Below, one piece after another: positions 1-16,745 of a stretch of DNA of 25,000 nt. Position 1 is the stretch's first letter. Every line of letters starts with the position of its first letter. Where the stretch lies: NCBI GenBank assembly GCA_002005505.1, contig KV908462.1:1-25000 (forward strand), given 5' to 3'. The notes below the pieces were generated by a model. It ran no database searches. It was not told where the DNA came from and saw only the letters and a list, made by a program, of their open reading frames with translations. The stretch is from Botryococcus braunii. Lineage: Eukaryota; Chlorophyta; Trebouxiophyceae. The position numbers and the translations under genes were made by a program.

Positions 1-141
1 AAAAAAAAAAAAAAAAGACAAGGAAAAGAAACCCTCATCCTCAGCCTTTGGCCATAAAACCAAGCATCATCCCCAGCCTCGGGGGGGGGGGTCTCATCCT
101 CAACCTCATGCATTTAAAGATGGCTTCATCTGGCTGCGTAC

Positions 142-5896
<5,755 letters not shown>

Positions 5897-5917
5897 CGCA
5901 AGGGGCGAAGGTTGACT

Positions 5918-5955
5918 AAGATGGAAACAAGATCATAAGATGGAAACAAGATCAT
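5918..5955 (-). repeat. 19-bp direct duplication in a splice-acceptor pyrimidine tract
   Basis: Two exact 19-bp copies in tandem (5918-5936 and 5937-5955). On the minus strand each reads ATGATCTTGTTTCCATCTT, and the copy next to exon 1 ends in ...CATCTTAG|TC, a good 3' splice site. The frame from 5915 is open into the CoA-transferase ATG. Confidence 0.75.
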
Positions 5956-5999
5956 ATGCAGAGTTGTAAAATCGGCCAGGATGTCCTTCCGGGTTTCAG

Positions 6000-6089
6000 G
6001 ATCCCATCGCCTCAAGACGCGATATGCATAAGTCGATAGGAGCTCCTCATGCAGCTATGTCTGCCATGCTAATGAGAAGAATTAGCATC
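6000..6089 (+). CDS. Candidate exon, related to the one at 7354 (unrecognised)
   Basis: An open 30-codon segment between an acceptor-like TTTCAG|GATCCC and ATC|GCAAGT, which has the form of a GC-AG donor. Its last 16 codons (APHAAMSAMLMRRISI) parallel those of the candidate at 7354-7551 (APHAAMSAVHLRRTSM). The similarity continues about 100 bp into the flanking noncoding DNA, so this is a duplicated block. No family is recognised, and it may equally be a noncoding dispersed repeat. Confidence 0.22.
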
Positions 6090-6607
6090 GCAAGTATATT
6101 TTGTGAAAGCCGGATGAGCGACTTACTGCAGGGTTGATGCAGGTGGATAGGTGAGAGGACGGCCAACTCCACATTCCTCCTCGGGCATGTACCGCACTAG
6201 GAAAGCCTGAGGCCTGAGCAGGGTAGTCGATGAAATTTTCCGTCACGGCCACGTGCGTCAACTCCTGTTTTCTGCAGCTTTTGATGGCCGGAGTCAAACC
6301 CCACAACAATACTTTTGCGGCTTTTCTGGCCTGGAAAACCTAAACTTGGCAGTAGGTTGCAGCCAGGTCTGGCTGTTAAGCCTGCATGGGCGCAATGAGT
6401 CCTGCAGTGGGAAGGATGCCTCTGGAAACCCGGCTAGCATCCTTAAAGCTGTCACCTTTTCCAGACTAGCATGGAAACCCTCCCATTGTTCACGGCTGCA
6501 TGCACGCCCATACCAGCACGCAGGCTCGCTCACGGGTGGCTGCGGGTGTGCACAAGACTGCGATCACACCCATATGCCCGAGCATGCATGGACGAACGCG
6601 CGCGCAG

Positions 6608-7234
<627 letters not shown>

Positions 7235-7353
7235 TGGGAGAGACCGCAGGGGAGAGAGGGAGAGAGGGGGAGTGCAGAGAGAGGGAGGGGGGAACATGGG
7301 GATAAGTACATACGCAAATACTCATGAGGAATCAGGCTAGGCATGTTTTACAG

Positions 7354-7551
7354 TCCTTGTGGAGCCTTCAAGATCTGCGGCCACCTGGCCTGAAAGTAGA
7401 GCATAACCCCAAGATGCTTGCAAATGAAAAAGATCTCCATGGCCGGAAATCCAGCCAAGTGAACGTGCATGCAGCCAAACTGGCCTTATTGCTACCCCAA
7501 ATTGCTCCTCATGCAGCTATGTCTGCCGTGCATTTGAGAAGAACTAGCATG
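7354..7551 (+). CDS. Candidate internal exon with good splice sites (unrecognised)
   Basis: An open 66-codon phase-0 segment between the acceptor GTTTTACAG|TCC and the consensus donor ATG|GTAAGTAC. It starts SLWSLQDLRPPGLKVEHNPK and ends APHAAMSAVHLRRTSM. The composition is protein-like and not low-complexity, but no family is recognised. The 3' part and about 130 bp beyond are duplicated at about 6050-6225, on the other side of the (GA)n tract. No neighbouring exons can be tied to it, so it may be a fortuitous ORF in a dispersed repeat. Confidence 0.28.
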
Positions 7552-7834
7552 GTAAGTACATTATGTAAAAGCCGGATGAGCGGGTTGATGCAGGTGGATA
7601 TTTAGCAGGACGGACGACTCCACATTCCTCCTCGTGCATGTACCGCACTCGGAAAACCTGAGGCCTGAGACGTGAGAGGGTCATATTGCACTGTCTCTTT
7701 AAACTTGTTATGTCCGCACTCCAACGCACCCAGAAAGTGGATGGCAGGCAAAGCCCACTAAAGAGCAATTTTTGTTATTTTTTCCCTTTCGACAGCGATG
7801 TTGTCGTTCACTGCCCTTTATCCTTCGGCGCACA

Positions 7835-7870
7835 TTGCGGCTCCTTCGTTGTACAACGAAGGAGCCGCAA
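7835..7870. repeat. Perfect 36-bp palindrome
   Basis: TTGCGGCTCCTTCGTTGT is followed immediately by its exact reverse complement, with no loop. The sequence is GC-rich and unlike its AT-richer surroundings. It could form a cruciform or a very stable RNA hairpin. No T run follows, so a simple terminator reading has little support. Confidence 0.9.
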
Positions 7871-8411
7871 ACATAAATGAAACCTCAGCCGTTATTTTCT
7901 CATATCTTCGGGTTCGGAGAAACATGGCCATGTTTCGCCTTGTTGGCTAAATTCTGAACGGGCTTGTATGGCGGGGCATGTGCCACCCTTGATCAAGACC
8001 TGGCGGTTCATCCCCCCCCCCCTTTTCCTTCCTCCCCCCTTTTCCGTTTTCGTTTGCTCCGTTATGTCTCTGGTATTCGTTTGGCTACCTCGGGTGGCCC
8101 GTTTTTCTTTGCTTAGGCTAGCGGTTGTGTTGTGGTCACGGCCATCTTATTATGCCCTAGTGGCTGGACAGATGTAACCTTCTTCCTTTTCAAGAGTGGG
8201 GTAAAAAGTGTTGAGTTGTGAACATACATTACAGGATGCCTTGTGCTCTATGTGATCTTCAATTGTACAATATTAGGATGCGGGTCCACTATCAACATAA
8301 GGTACCTCGAGACACGTTGGGAAAGACCTATTTCGAAAATAAGGGGTACGATGTGATCGTTATCACACGTTTGTGATCGAACTCTTAAGACTGCTGTCGT
8401 CGCTTAGTTGG

Positions 8412-8905
8412 TCAATTGGATTGGAAAGTCTTGCAGGGCACAGAAAGGTGCAAGTGCTTGCCCATCAGTTCAACAAGTAAACAGCAGGCAGTCGCCGCAG
8501 GACTGAACATGTAGCTGTAGATCAACATCCTTAACGACCTGTCTGCCATGTTTACAGGTGCGACGAAGCAAGCTGTAGTGCGTACGAGGTGCATGTATGA
8601 CTGCTCAAGTGTGAGTGAACGTTAACCATCTTCGAGTACAATCAAGCCACCTCAACAGATAATTATCAGGGATGGAGGCTTAGTTTAGTGCAGGACTTAT
8701 AAGGGATGGAGGCTTAGTTTAGTGCAGGACGGTACTTGCTCTTAGCCGTCAGGAGCTTATCCGTGGTTGTTAATCTTAATGCTCACTGTCAGATCATCAT
8801 GTAACCAGCTGGATTGGAAAGTCTCACAGGTGCCACAAGACTGTAGATTTAGATAAACATCCTTAACGACATCTCTACCATGTTTACCGGTGATGCCGAA
8901 TGCCC
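8412..8905. repeat. Two copies of a dispersed repeat (further copies at 14.2 and 14.5 kb)
   Basis: Copies at about 8412-8580 and 8805-8905 share GGATTGGAAAGTCT, ACATCCTTAACGAC and CCATGTTTAC. The core also occurs at about 14222-14256 and 14547-14580. All four read (K/N/D)ILND(L/I)S in one plus frame, but two of them have a stop just upstream of that segment. Confidence 0.7.
8668..8730. repeat. 34-bp tandem duplication
   Basis: AGGGATGGAGGCTTAGTTTA plus the next nine bases occurs twice without change at a 34-bp period. The identity implies a recent slippage or duplication event. Confidence 0.9.
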
Positions 8906-9222
8906 ATAAACTAACAAAAAGACCAGCCCAATGTTCAAGGATCAAACTCAAATGTTCCAAGCTTGAGCTATAAGTCACACGCGGCGAGCTGCCTGCTGGC
9001 GACCCACAGTGGCCGCAATAACGAAAGTGACCCGACGCATGGCAAAATGCTCCCTCCACATCTTCCTGAGCATTGATGGCTTCGTTCAAAAGCCCCTGGA
9101 GCCGCTGCAACAAGGCCAGTGCATCAGCATGCAAGGCTCCATAATTTCAAATGAAAAGGCTTGGAAGCCACGTGGGCACAGGCGGTTGTTGACGCGACAG
9201 CAAGACAGCATGGCGGGCCTAC

Positions 9223-9375
9223 TTGTCTTGAGCAGCGCGCACGGCAGCCCCACCCGGCACGAAGTGCTGCAATATGGCAACGGTGATTGGGGACGAGCCA
9301 TCGATGTCGATGTAGGGGTCATGACCACGCGTGGATCCAATGGAGGCGGAGGTCTGCGCGCCATCGATGGTGCCC
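9223..9375 (-). CDS. Candidate exon (unrecognised)
   Basis: Between a good pyrimidine-rich acceptor (TTGCCCCTGGCCAG|GGG) and a possible donor (GACAA|GTAGGC) lies an open 50-codon segment reading GTIDGAQTSAS, then DPYIDIDGSSPITVAILQHF and VPGGAAVRAAQD. The composition is protein-like. No family is assigned with confidence, and no partner exon in a compatible phase was found downstream (9.0-9.2 kb). It could be an exon of another minus-strand gene or chance. Confidence 0.27.
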
Positions 9376-10384
9376 CTGGCCAGGGGCAAGGATGGCTAAG
9401 GCTGGTTCCCCGGTGACGCGCTGACGAGCAGAGGTTAGGACAGCACTTTTTCTTCTTTCTTCTTCCATCGAAAACGAGATGTGGGTCTAGTGCCGGGAGA
9501 GGGACATCGAAATCGAAGCGATCTCGAATTCCTGCTAGTCGATTTCACTACCCCGCGGCTAGCAGTGAAGTGCATGTGCTGTAAGAAACGTCCTACAAAT
9601 GGTCCCAGCAACTTCCTGTAGCCGCTGCTCCAGGACTGCTCTTGTAATGCAAAAAATCATCAACTTTCAATGTCTTCCCTTTCCAAAGCGCTGGAGACAG
9701 TTGATCGCATGCGTTACATTGGCATTGGCTTCCAACCAATGCTTCTCTCGCCGAACGAAGCGAATGTCACTCAACATTTCCCAACTGGTCTTACAGCTTT
9801 ATGGTCACCATACATGTAGAATAACTCAGCGGAAGAGGTTTTAGGGACAATGAGGCCGTTCGTGGTGAGCACGGAAAGAGTGTTACATGAATGATTCGCA
9901 CTCTTAAACCCAGGGTGGGTTGAATTAAATTGTACTGCCTCAGACGCGTAGTCGGGCAACCGAGCGAACTACCTGAGCGAGGTTGTACTGCGAATCCAGA
10001 TCACAAGGCAAGTCACAGAGCAATGCCAAGGACCACTAGAGCATTATACCCTGGGAAATGCTACAATACACCACGCGTTTGGGTATCCTGGTGGTCCCCA
10101 AGATATAAGTGTAGTTACAAATACAACAGTAATGACAACTGTAGAAAATGCAAGCAATTTACTTAAGAAAGGACGTCCTCGCTCATGATAAATCTATTCG
10201 CTCTTTAGGGCTGGTCTCTAGCCAGTCAATCCACAACCCAAACAATCTGCATGTCCCAGAAGACTTGGTTGACTGTAGTATTGTATATTGTATAATATAT
10301 TGTATACAATGGTTGAGTACAAACTCCATATGGGCAGTTTAGAAAGCATAGGCATCTACATGCTGGACACAACGTGCAAAATTC
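9376..10384. other. Noncoding stretch, no gene seen
   Basis: Unique sequence without a convincing ORF, splice-site pair, tRNA or array. At 10275-10310 there is a short AT-rich, partly self-complementary segment (ATTGTATATTGTATAATATA). Confidence 0.45.
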
Positions 10385-11225
10385 CCGAATAGCCAAATGT
10401 GTGTTATGGCCATAATGGTACTACGCCATGGTACTACACCTGAACCCTATTTATCAGCCGCTCCTAGCCAGGAATTTTCACGCGCTCCCCAAAAAGTCCT
10501 ACCCGGATCTGGAAAGAAGCTCATAAGGATTTCAAGCTCATAAGGAGAAGCTCATGAGAAGCTCATGATCACAATAAATTCATAATTCATCAAATCATAG
10601 GGAGAAGCTCATAAGAAGCTCATAAGGATTTCAGGCTCAAACATGATATGGGATTCCAGGCTCATCTAGGATTTCAGGCTCATATATGCATGAAAAGCTC
10701 GCGATAATAAGGAATTCATGATTCATAAATTCATAAGGGGAATTCTTCGAAGCTCATAAGGATTTCAGGCTCATAAGGAAAAGCTCATAAGAAATTCACA
10801 GGAGATTGGAAGTTGAACGTCTGAGAGCTGACTTGCATGAGGTTGCATCATTCGACTCGGATGAATTCAAGTCTCCTGCAGACTTACGCCGGATGCTGTG
10901 ACTTGGCCCCCCCTTCCTGGAGGGGGGTCCCATTCTCCCTTCCCCTTCACTTTCCGATTGTACCGTTGGGTCTCCAGATTCCACCACAGATTATGTTCAC
11001 GAACAGCCAATTGTGTGCTATGCACTACACTTCAACCCTATTTAGTAGCCGCTCTAAGCCAGGAACTTCCGCGTGCTCCGTTATGTTTTCGATCTTCGTT
11101 TGGCCAGCTCTTGTGGTCCATTCTTTATAGTTTCAGCTTGTGTGTGTGTGTTGTGGACATTTCATCATGTCCTAGTGGCTGGACAGAAGTAACTTCTTAC
11201 AAAATCCTCCCTGGGCCCGGATCTG
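10385..11225. repeat. Dispersed repeat pair flanking a short-unit tandem array
   Basis: The block at 10385-10510 (AACCCTATTTATCAGCCGCT, AGCCAGGAA, CGCTCC, CCCGGATCTG) recurs in pieces at 10995-11075 and 11200-11225. Between them, 10510-10795 is a decayed array of about 20-25 bp units built on AAGCTCATAAGGATTTCAGG. The 11070-11195 part (TCGTTTGGC, GTCCTAGTGGCTGGACAGA) also matches 8050-8185. Confidence 0.7.
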
Positions 11226-11242
11226 ACGGGGGCACCCTGCCC

Positions 11243-11269
11243 GGGGGGGGGGGGGGGGGGGGGGGGGGG
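11243..11269. repeat. 27-base poly-G run
   Basis: The longest uninterrupted G run in the window, followed by AGGGG. It is G-quadruplex-prone. Runs this long are also error-prone in sequencing and assembly. Confidence 0.97.
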
Positions 11270-12031
11270 AGGGGAAGCTGAAGAGGAATCTAAATTATCT
11301 CGTTTTGGCGCAAAAATGTGCCCCTGATGAAGTCACAGATGTAACTTCTTCCATCTTCCTTCCTTCACAGGGACAGTCGTGTCGCAACACACGAGAAATT
11401 CGATCACAGGGGAGTGTCCAAAATCGTAAGGAGATTCGAATCTTCCGCGTCCTTTGAGTTTCGCCGACTGAATTCGTTGACAGGGCACACGAGTCCAAGA
11501 GAAGACATCGAAACACAACAATACAAGATTACAACCAAGGGACTCTATCAAGAAATTTATTAAGGACCAGTTGCTTTTAAAGTCATTAAAAGGGTTCCTG
11601 TCAGTAATAGTTCCACAGCAATATCACGGGCGGTAAGTCCTGGTTTGTTTACATGCATGTGTGTCGGTGGATGCGATGGACGTTTGGCGCCTCAATTTAG
11701 TAAGACAAGATCATTAGAAATGTTACATTAATGAAACAATATCCCATTACAATCAACATTTTGTCATCCGATATAAACAATAGCCGCAAGCTGAAGCGCG
11801 TATTGGACATGTGCTGAAGCTTTACCGAAGGTCCCAGTCTATGACATTATCTACAGAATCAAGTAGTACCTAAATTATAAAACATTTGTTTATTAGTTTA
11901 TATCTTTTCAGAAACTATTGAACCTATTTGTTTTATGCGCGTGGCTCAAGTCACTGCAGTACGCAACACAAATAACTAACGAGTCATTCGATCCAGATTG
12001 AATACGTTTACGATTATAAACTTCGAGCTTT
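11270..12031. other. Upstream region of the signal-peptide ORF
   Basis: No gene or array seen. A donor-like GGCG|GTAAGTCC at about 11631 could end a 5' untranslated exon of the plus-strand gene beginning at 12032, but no matching acceptor stands out. The sequence is AT-richer than its surroundings from about 11550 onward. Confidence 0.35.
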
Positions 12032-12673
12032 ATGGGTCTCACAGGAACTGCGATGTCTTTTTCGGCTGTCTTGAAGTCAGCTGTGTTCGTCCTCCTTTGC
12101 TTCGAGGCCTTTGCAATTTACGGAGATGATGAGGTGGGACGTTGTCAAACCTGTGTAATACGTAAGAATCTTTTGATTGAAAACCTATTGTCATGGACAG
12201 CTCCAGTAGAATTCAACTTTCGGATTACCTTGGGTGTGTCTATGGCGAAACCTTGCTTTTTCAACTTTAGGGATGAACAGACTCCACAACGGTTATGTTT
12301 TTCAAGCTCGTGTGGGTGGGATTTTCAGCAGGACACTGAAAAGGTTGCATCCGCATCTTGGAAGGCCGGAAGGAACTTGTTGAATAGTACCATAGCAGTC
12401 GCAGTCCCCACGCCAATTGCAATCACTTCCGTGCCAGTCCCCACCGCAAAGACAATCACTTCCGTGCCAGGCCTCACAGTCTCGGCATCATCGGTGTGTT
12501 CATATCACTTGAACCTCATAACGCGCAAGTATATAGTATCTAGAGCTTCAAGTCCTTCTACTGAGAACTTTATTTTCGTGCACTCAACCATGAAGCATCA
12601 CCGGAAAGCTCAAGGATATATTGCATTCAAGAATATTTGGATCGACATGATTCGCACAAGGCACAAGCTCTAG
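12032..12673 (+). CDS. ORF with N-terminal signal peptide (unrecognised secreted protein, or first exon of one)
   Basis: The longest ORF in the window not made of simple repeats: 213 codons from ATG at 12032 to TAG at 12673. A second in-frame ATG (codon 8) starts a classic signal peptide: a short N-region with Lys, then a hydrophobic core AVFVLLCFEAFAIYG before GDDEVGRCQTC. No domain is recognised. Codons near 125-150 contain a 33-bp imperfect duplication (two ITSVP-type repeats). Possible donors lie early: GATGAG|GTGGGA after 12133 (phase 0), TGT|GTAATA after 12154 (phase 0) and ATAC|GTAAGA after 12161 (phase 1). The real exon 1 may therefore be only the signal-peptide part, with the rest intronic. 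The signal peptide is the well-supported part; the full ORF is uncertain. Confidence 0.55.
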   Translation: MGLTGTAMSFSAVLKSAVFVLLCFEAFAIYGDDEVGRCQTCVIRKNLLIENLLSWTAPVEFNFRITLGVSMAKPCFFNFRDEQTPQRLCFSSSCGWDFQQDTEKVASASWKAGRNLLNSTIAVAVPTPIAITSVPVPTAKTITSVPGLTVSASSVCSYHLNLITRKYIVSRASSPSTENFIFVHSTMKHHRKAQGYIAFKNIWIDMIRTRHKL

Positions 12674-13182
12674 TTTATGGTCAACCCTGATGGAGTGAAG
12701 ATTCAGTTGATCAAATTTTGAATTTTCTGTGTCTCTATTGATTGAGTTCTGGGAGTCAAAACCACTCATATTCGTAGTGAAAATTTTAACAAGCTTCAAC
12801 GACCCCAAGTTGTCATTGCTCTGGCAGACATATGTTTACATTTGCCTATCACGCTGTTGGGTCAGGGCAAAGCTGACGCTAGCGTATACTGTGTACACAT
12901 GTAAGCTGCATCGCAGAAGACTTTGCATTGGAGTTCAAATATCGAAAGGTCCGAAGTGAAAGGTTCAAAGTTCAGTCCGTAAATTTACCTGAATCATTCG
13001 TAACTGAAACATTCTGATTAGTTTCTCCCCTCTTCAGTAAAAAACTCTTGTGTCTGTGCTATATTCCCGCAGTAACCCTACCATACTCCGTCCTTAGGAC
13101 CCCCAAAAGGTGTACTTTGTAAACTGCTACTGATAAATGGTGCCCTATCCGGAACTCCGTCTCTTTCTTGTGTGGAAACTAG

Positions 13183-13440
13183 GTGGAGGGAATGCAGGTT
13201 TACAGTGGTGTGGCCGCGCAAGATTCCAACTCGAACGCGGCTGTTATGCCAATGGCAGCTTCGTCCCTGCGGCCGCCTCCACCTAAAGTAGTTTGCTCTG
13301 GTAACTGCTGCAAATACGGTACAGCAGTTAAGTGTTGCAAGTACCAAAAGGTACTGGGCGTCAATGTCTGTGTCAAATGGGCTTGCTCTTTCGTCTGCGC
13401 ATCAACTGGTGCTCTCATCGGGTGTTTAGCCTACTGCTGA
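13183..13440 (+). CDS. Cysteine-rich C-terminal domain (10 Cys), likely terminal exon
   Basis: A stop codon lies immediately upstream in frame and forms the acceptor ...GGAAACTAG|GTGGAG, preceded by a CT-rich tract. From there 85 codons run to TGA at 13440. The last 49 residues hold ten cysteines in the pattern C-x3-CC-x7-CC-x10-C-x4-C-x3-C-x8-C-x3-C, after a Pro-rich linker (SLRPPPPK). The even Cys number, compact size and hydrophobic, positively charged make-up suggest a disulfide-stabilised secreted peptide. No ATG suits an independent gene except internal Met codons, so it is best read as the last exon of a gene with an upstream signal peptide. The exon at 12032 is the only such candidate nearby and is phase-compatible (phase 0) with two of its donors. 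No known family is recognised. A TGTAA motif follows at 13477-13481. Confidence 0.5.
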   Translation: MEGMQVYSGVAAQDSNSNAAVMPMAASSLRPPPPKVVCSGNCCKYGTAVKCCKYQKVLGVNVCVKWACSFVCASTGALIGCLAYC

Positions 13441-14018
13441 GCGTGAGCCTACTGTTAGGTTCAAACTCGGGGCTAATGTAAGGTGATCCTAAATTTGTGT
13501 AGACCAATGTCACCCATAGATTGGGAGACTAATCAGCAAACATTTTTGGGAGGACTAGTGAGAGGGCCAGTGGCAAGGCATATGTTCCTAAGCGCCGAAC
13601 AACTTTCAATGTGTTCACTATGATGCCTGTCACAACTATCTGCTACCTTTTCAGCTAGTAAGGTAGCAGCTAGTAATCTACAGCGTCCGCTCTTGTATAA
13701 ACACATGTGGTGGAACTAATTGGGGGGGGGGGGGCAACAGATTAGTCCGTTTCCTGAATGGTTTCAGATTGACATTGTTTTGTCAAATCTGAAACTGATG
13801 TTGAATGCTACAAGGCCTTGTTTTGCACTAGCTTTAGAGCGTTTTTTTATTCCCGTATTCACGAAAACGTGACGCGTCAAATACGGTGCTTCCAAATCCA
13901 ATATGTTTGTGACGTAAACACTAAGCGTTCATATGTTCTTTCTAGAAGTAGTGTTGAAAGAGCGTTAAAGGTACAGTAGTCACTCGTTCAGCTGTGCAGG
14001 AGCCTTTTAAGCTTATAT
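13441..14018. other. Noncoding stretch 3' of the Cys-rich exon
   Basis: No further ORF or array of note. It includes a 13-base G run (13722-13734) and a short imperfect inverted repeat (TTCAGATTGACATTG / TGTCAAATCTGAA, 13764-13793). Confidence 0.45.
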
Positions 14019-14109
14019 GTACTTACTGTATAGTAAGTACTAAACTGTACAGTAGCGCTTACTGTACATATACAGTAAGCTCTGAACAGTAAATGCATGT
14101 ATTTACTGT
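14019..14109. repeat. Cluster of three perfect short hairpins built on TACTGTA
   Basis: Three perfect inverted repeats in 91 bp: 14019-14040 (9-bp arms GTACTTACT, loop 4), 14057-14080 (10-bp arms GCTTACTGTA, loop 4) and 14086-14109 (9-bp arms ACAGTAAAT, loop 6). They share the word TACTGTA/TACAGTA, so they look related by duplication. Confidence 0.85.
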
Positions 14110-14129
14110 CAGATGGCCAATCCCCAGAA

Positions 14130-14600
14130 GTAGTAAGGTCCTGGCACCTGCTCCAATGGGACCCGTACTTGTTCTAGGCTCGGGTCCAGCAGATGGATTG
14201 AAGCTGCTCAAATACCAGCAAGATCCTGAACGACCTGTCTGCCTTGCTACAGGTGCGGTGCAACATCATGTGTTATGTCATTGGTTGCTATTGTGAGATT
14301 GAACATTGTTAATGTACATTGGTGTTCCTTACACAGATAAGGGATGGGTACAATATTGAGTATACCCATGTACATGAACGTAGCCGTATTAAGCCTTATC
14401 CATGAGTGGTTTGCTTGATGCTTGGTACGAGACCTTTATGTAACTAAACTGGAACTGAAAGATTCAGGGCGTTTGAGATGCAAGTACTTGTTCATAAGTT
14501 GCTTCTGTGAAACAGCACACAGTCAAAAGGACTGTAGCTGGGGACGACATCCTGAACGACCTGTCAGCCTTGTTACATGTTTTGCTGATTGCTCATAAAC
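14130..14600. repeat. Further copies of the 8.4-kb dispersed repeat
   Basis: Copies at about 14222-14256 (ATCCTGAACGACCTGTCTGC) and about 14450-14580 (GCAAGTACTTGTTCAT, ATCCTGAACGACCTGTCAGC) match the blocks at 8412-8580 and 8805-8905. The first is followed by TACAG|GTGCGG, a donor-like site also seen at 8557 (TACAG|GTGCGA). Confidence 0.7.
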
Positions 14601-14680
14601 TTCTGCACGTATTGAAGACCTGCCCATTCCTCTGATACAATGTAGCACATTTACGGGATTGGTGGAGGGGGAGAGACGCA

Positions 14681-15417
<737 letters not shown>

Positions 15418-15418
15418 T

Positions 15419-16745
15419 AGCGTAGCAAGCCAGCGCGGGGGGTATGGGGGGGGGGGGAGTGGGGCAGCAAGCCCGCGCGGGGGGTCTGTGTGGAAGGAAG
15501 GGGGCCGCAGCCCCCATGAGGTTATATGTCAATGGAAAGGAAACATGCCTCGCGCACGTGTTCGTCGTATAGGGTCTAGGGTTGACTCGATTGGAGTTGC
15601 ACGCGTTTTTGTGACTTGTCGAGCATGCGGATGTGAGGGGATCTGGGGGAGGAGGCGCAGCCACCTGTGCCCCGCCCCCCCCCCCCTACCCCCGCCCCGC
15701 CCCCGCCTGGAAATGTGAATATCACAAGAAACATCCGATGCGCACGGGTGCGTGGTATATATAGGGTTCAGGGTTTAACTGTTTGGAGCTGCAAGATTTT
15801 TTTGGTGACTCGTCGCACGTGCGGACGCGTGGGGGGGGGGGGGACGAAAGCCCCCCGCCCTTAGGAAATGTAAATACAAAAAGGAACCCCCCCCCTTGCG
15901 CACGTGTTCGTGGTATAGGGTTCAGGGTTGAAATGGTTGGAGCTACAAGCTTTTTTATGACTTGTCGTGCGCACGGATGCCGGGGAGAGGGGGGGGGGGG
16001 GTGGGGGGGGGCGCAGCACCCTGCAGGAATTTTGAGTACTACAAAGAAACATTTGATGCGCACGTTTGCGTGGTATAGGGTTTAGGCTTGAGCTGTTTGG
16101 ATCTGCAAGCTTCTTTGTGACTCATCGAGCAAGCCGACGCGCGGGATCTGTTGGGTGTGGGAGGCGGCCCGCAGCTCCCACCAGGGTTTGTGAATAATAA
16201 AATTAAATATCCCCTGTACACATGCACGTGATATAGGGTTTAGAGTTATACTGTGTGGAGCTGCAATGTTTTTTGAAACTCGTCGACCAAGCGGATGCAG
16301 GGGATTGGGGGGTCTGTGTGGGGGGAGCGCAGCAAGCCGGCGCGGGGGGTCTGGGGAAGTAGAGGTGGGGGGGGGGGTATAGAGTAGAAGTAGAGGTGGG
16401 GTCTTTGTGTGTGAAGGGTGCTCATCAAGCCGGCGCGGGGGGTCTGATGGGTGGGGGGGGGGGGGGGTACGGCCCCCAGGAGGATTTATGAGTATTGAAA
16501 GCAGAACGTCCCCTTACGCATGTGTGTGTTGTGTAGGGTTTAGGCTGAATTGTTTAGAGTTGCAAGCGTTTCTGTGACTCGTTGAGCACACGGCTGCGGT
16601 GGGATGGGGTGGTCGGGGGGGCAGGGCGCAGCCCCTCCCCCCTAACGGAATTGCGAATTGTGAAAGGAAACATTCGATGCGCACGGGTGTGTGGTATAGG
16701 GTGTTGGGTTGACTGTTGGAGCTGCAAGCATAAATGTGACTGGTC
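15419..16745. repeat. Degenerate ~165-bp tandem array, about 7-8 units
   Basis: The recurring unit contains GTGGTATAGGGTTTAGGxTTG, CTGTTTGGAGCTGCAAGCxT, GTGACTCGTCGAGC, a G- or C-homopolymer, and GAAACATxCGATGCGCACG. Anchors lie near 15567, 15750, 15911, 16070, 16230, 16530 and 16692. A sub-repeat (AGCAAGCCGGCGCGGGGGGT) occurs at about 15425-15485 and 16325-16445. No coding potential is seen. Confidence 0.88.

Larger units (their letters stand above)
7552..9222. other. Noncoding stretch with dispersed repeats
   Basis: No gene is supported. It contains the 3' part of the duplicated block (to about 7685), a perfect palindrome (7835-7870), a repeat shared with 11070-11195 (8050-8185), two copies of a family also present near 14.2 and 14.5 kb (8412-8580 and 8805-8905), and a 34-bp tandem duplication (8668-8730). 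Confidence 0.5.

Noticed and set aside
9009..9416. 135-codon plus-strand ORF
   Set aside because: Composition looks antisense-like, no domain is seen, and the minus strand of the same region has a better exon candidate.
13441..13500. GTTCAAACTC as a possible tRNA T-arm
   Set aside because: No matching acceptor stem, D-arm or anticodon arm around it; no tRNA was found anywhere in the window.
15560..16700. AGGGTTTAGG words resembling plant or algal telomere repeats
   Set aside because: They occur once per ~165-bp unit, never in tandem, so this is not an interstitial telomere.
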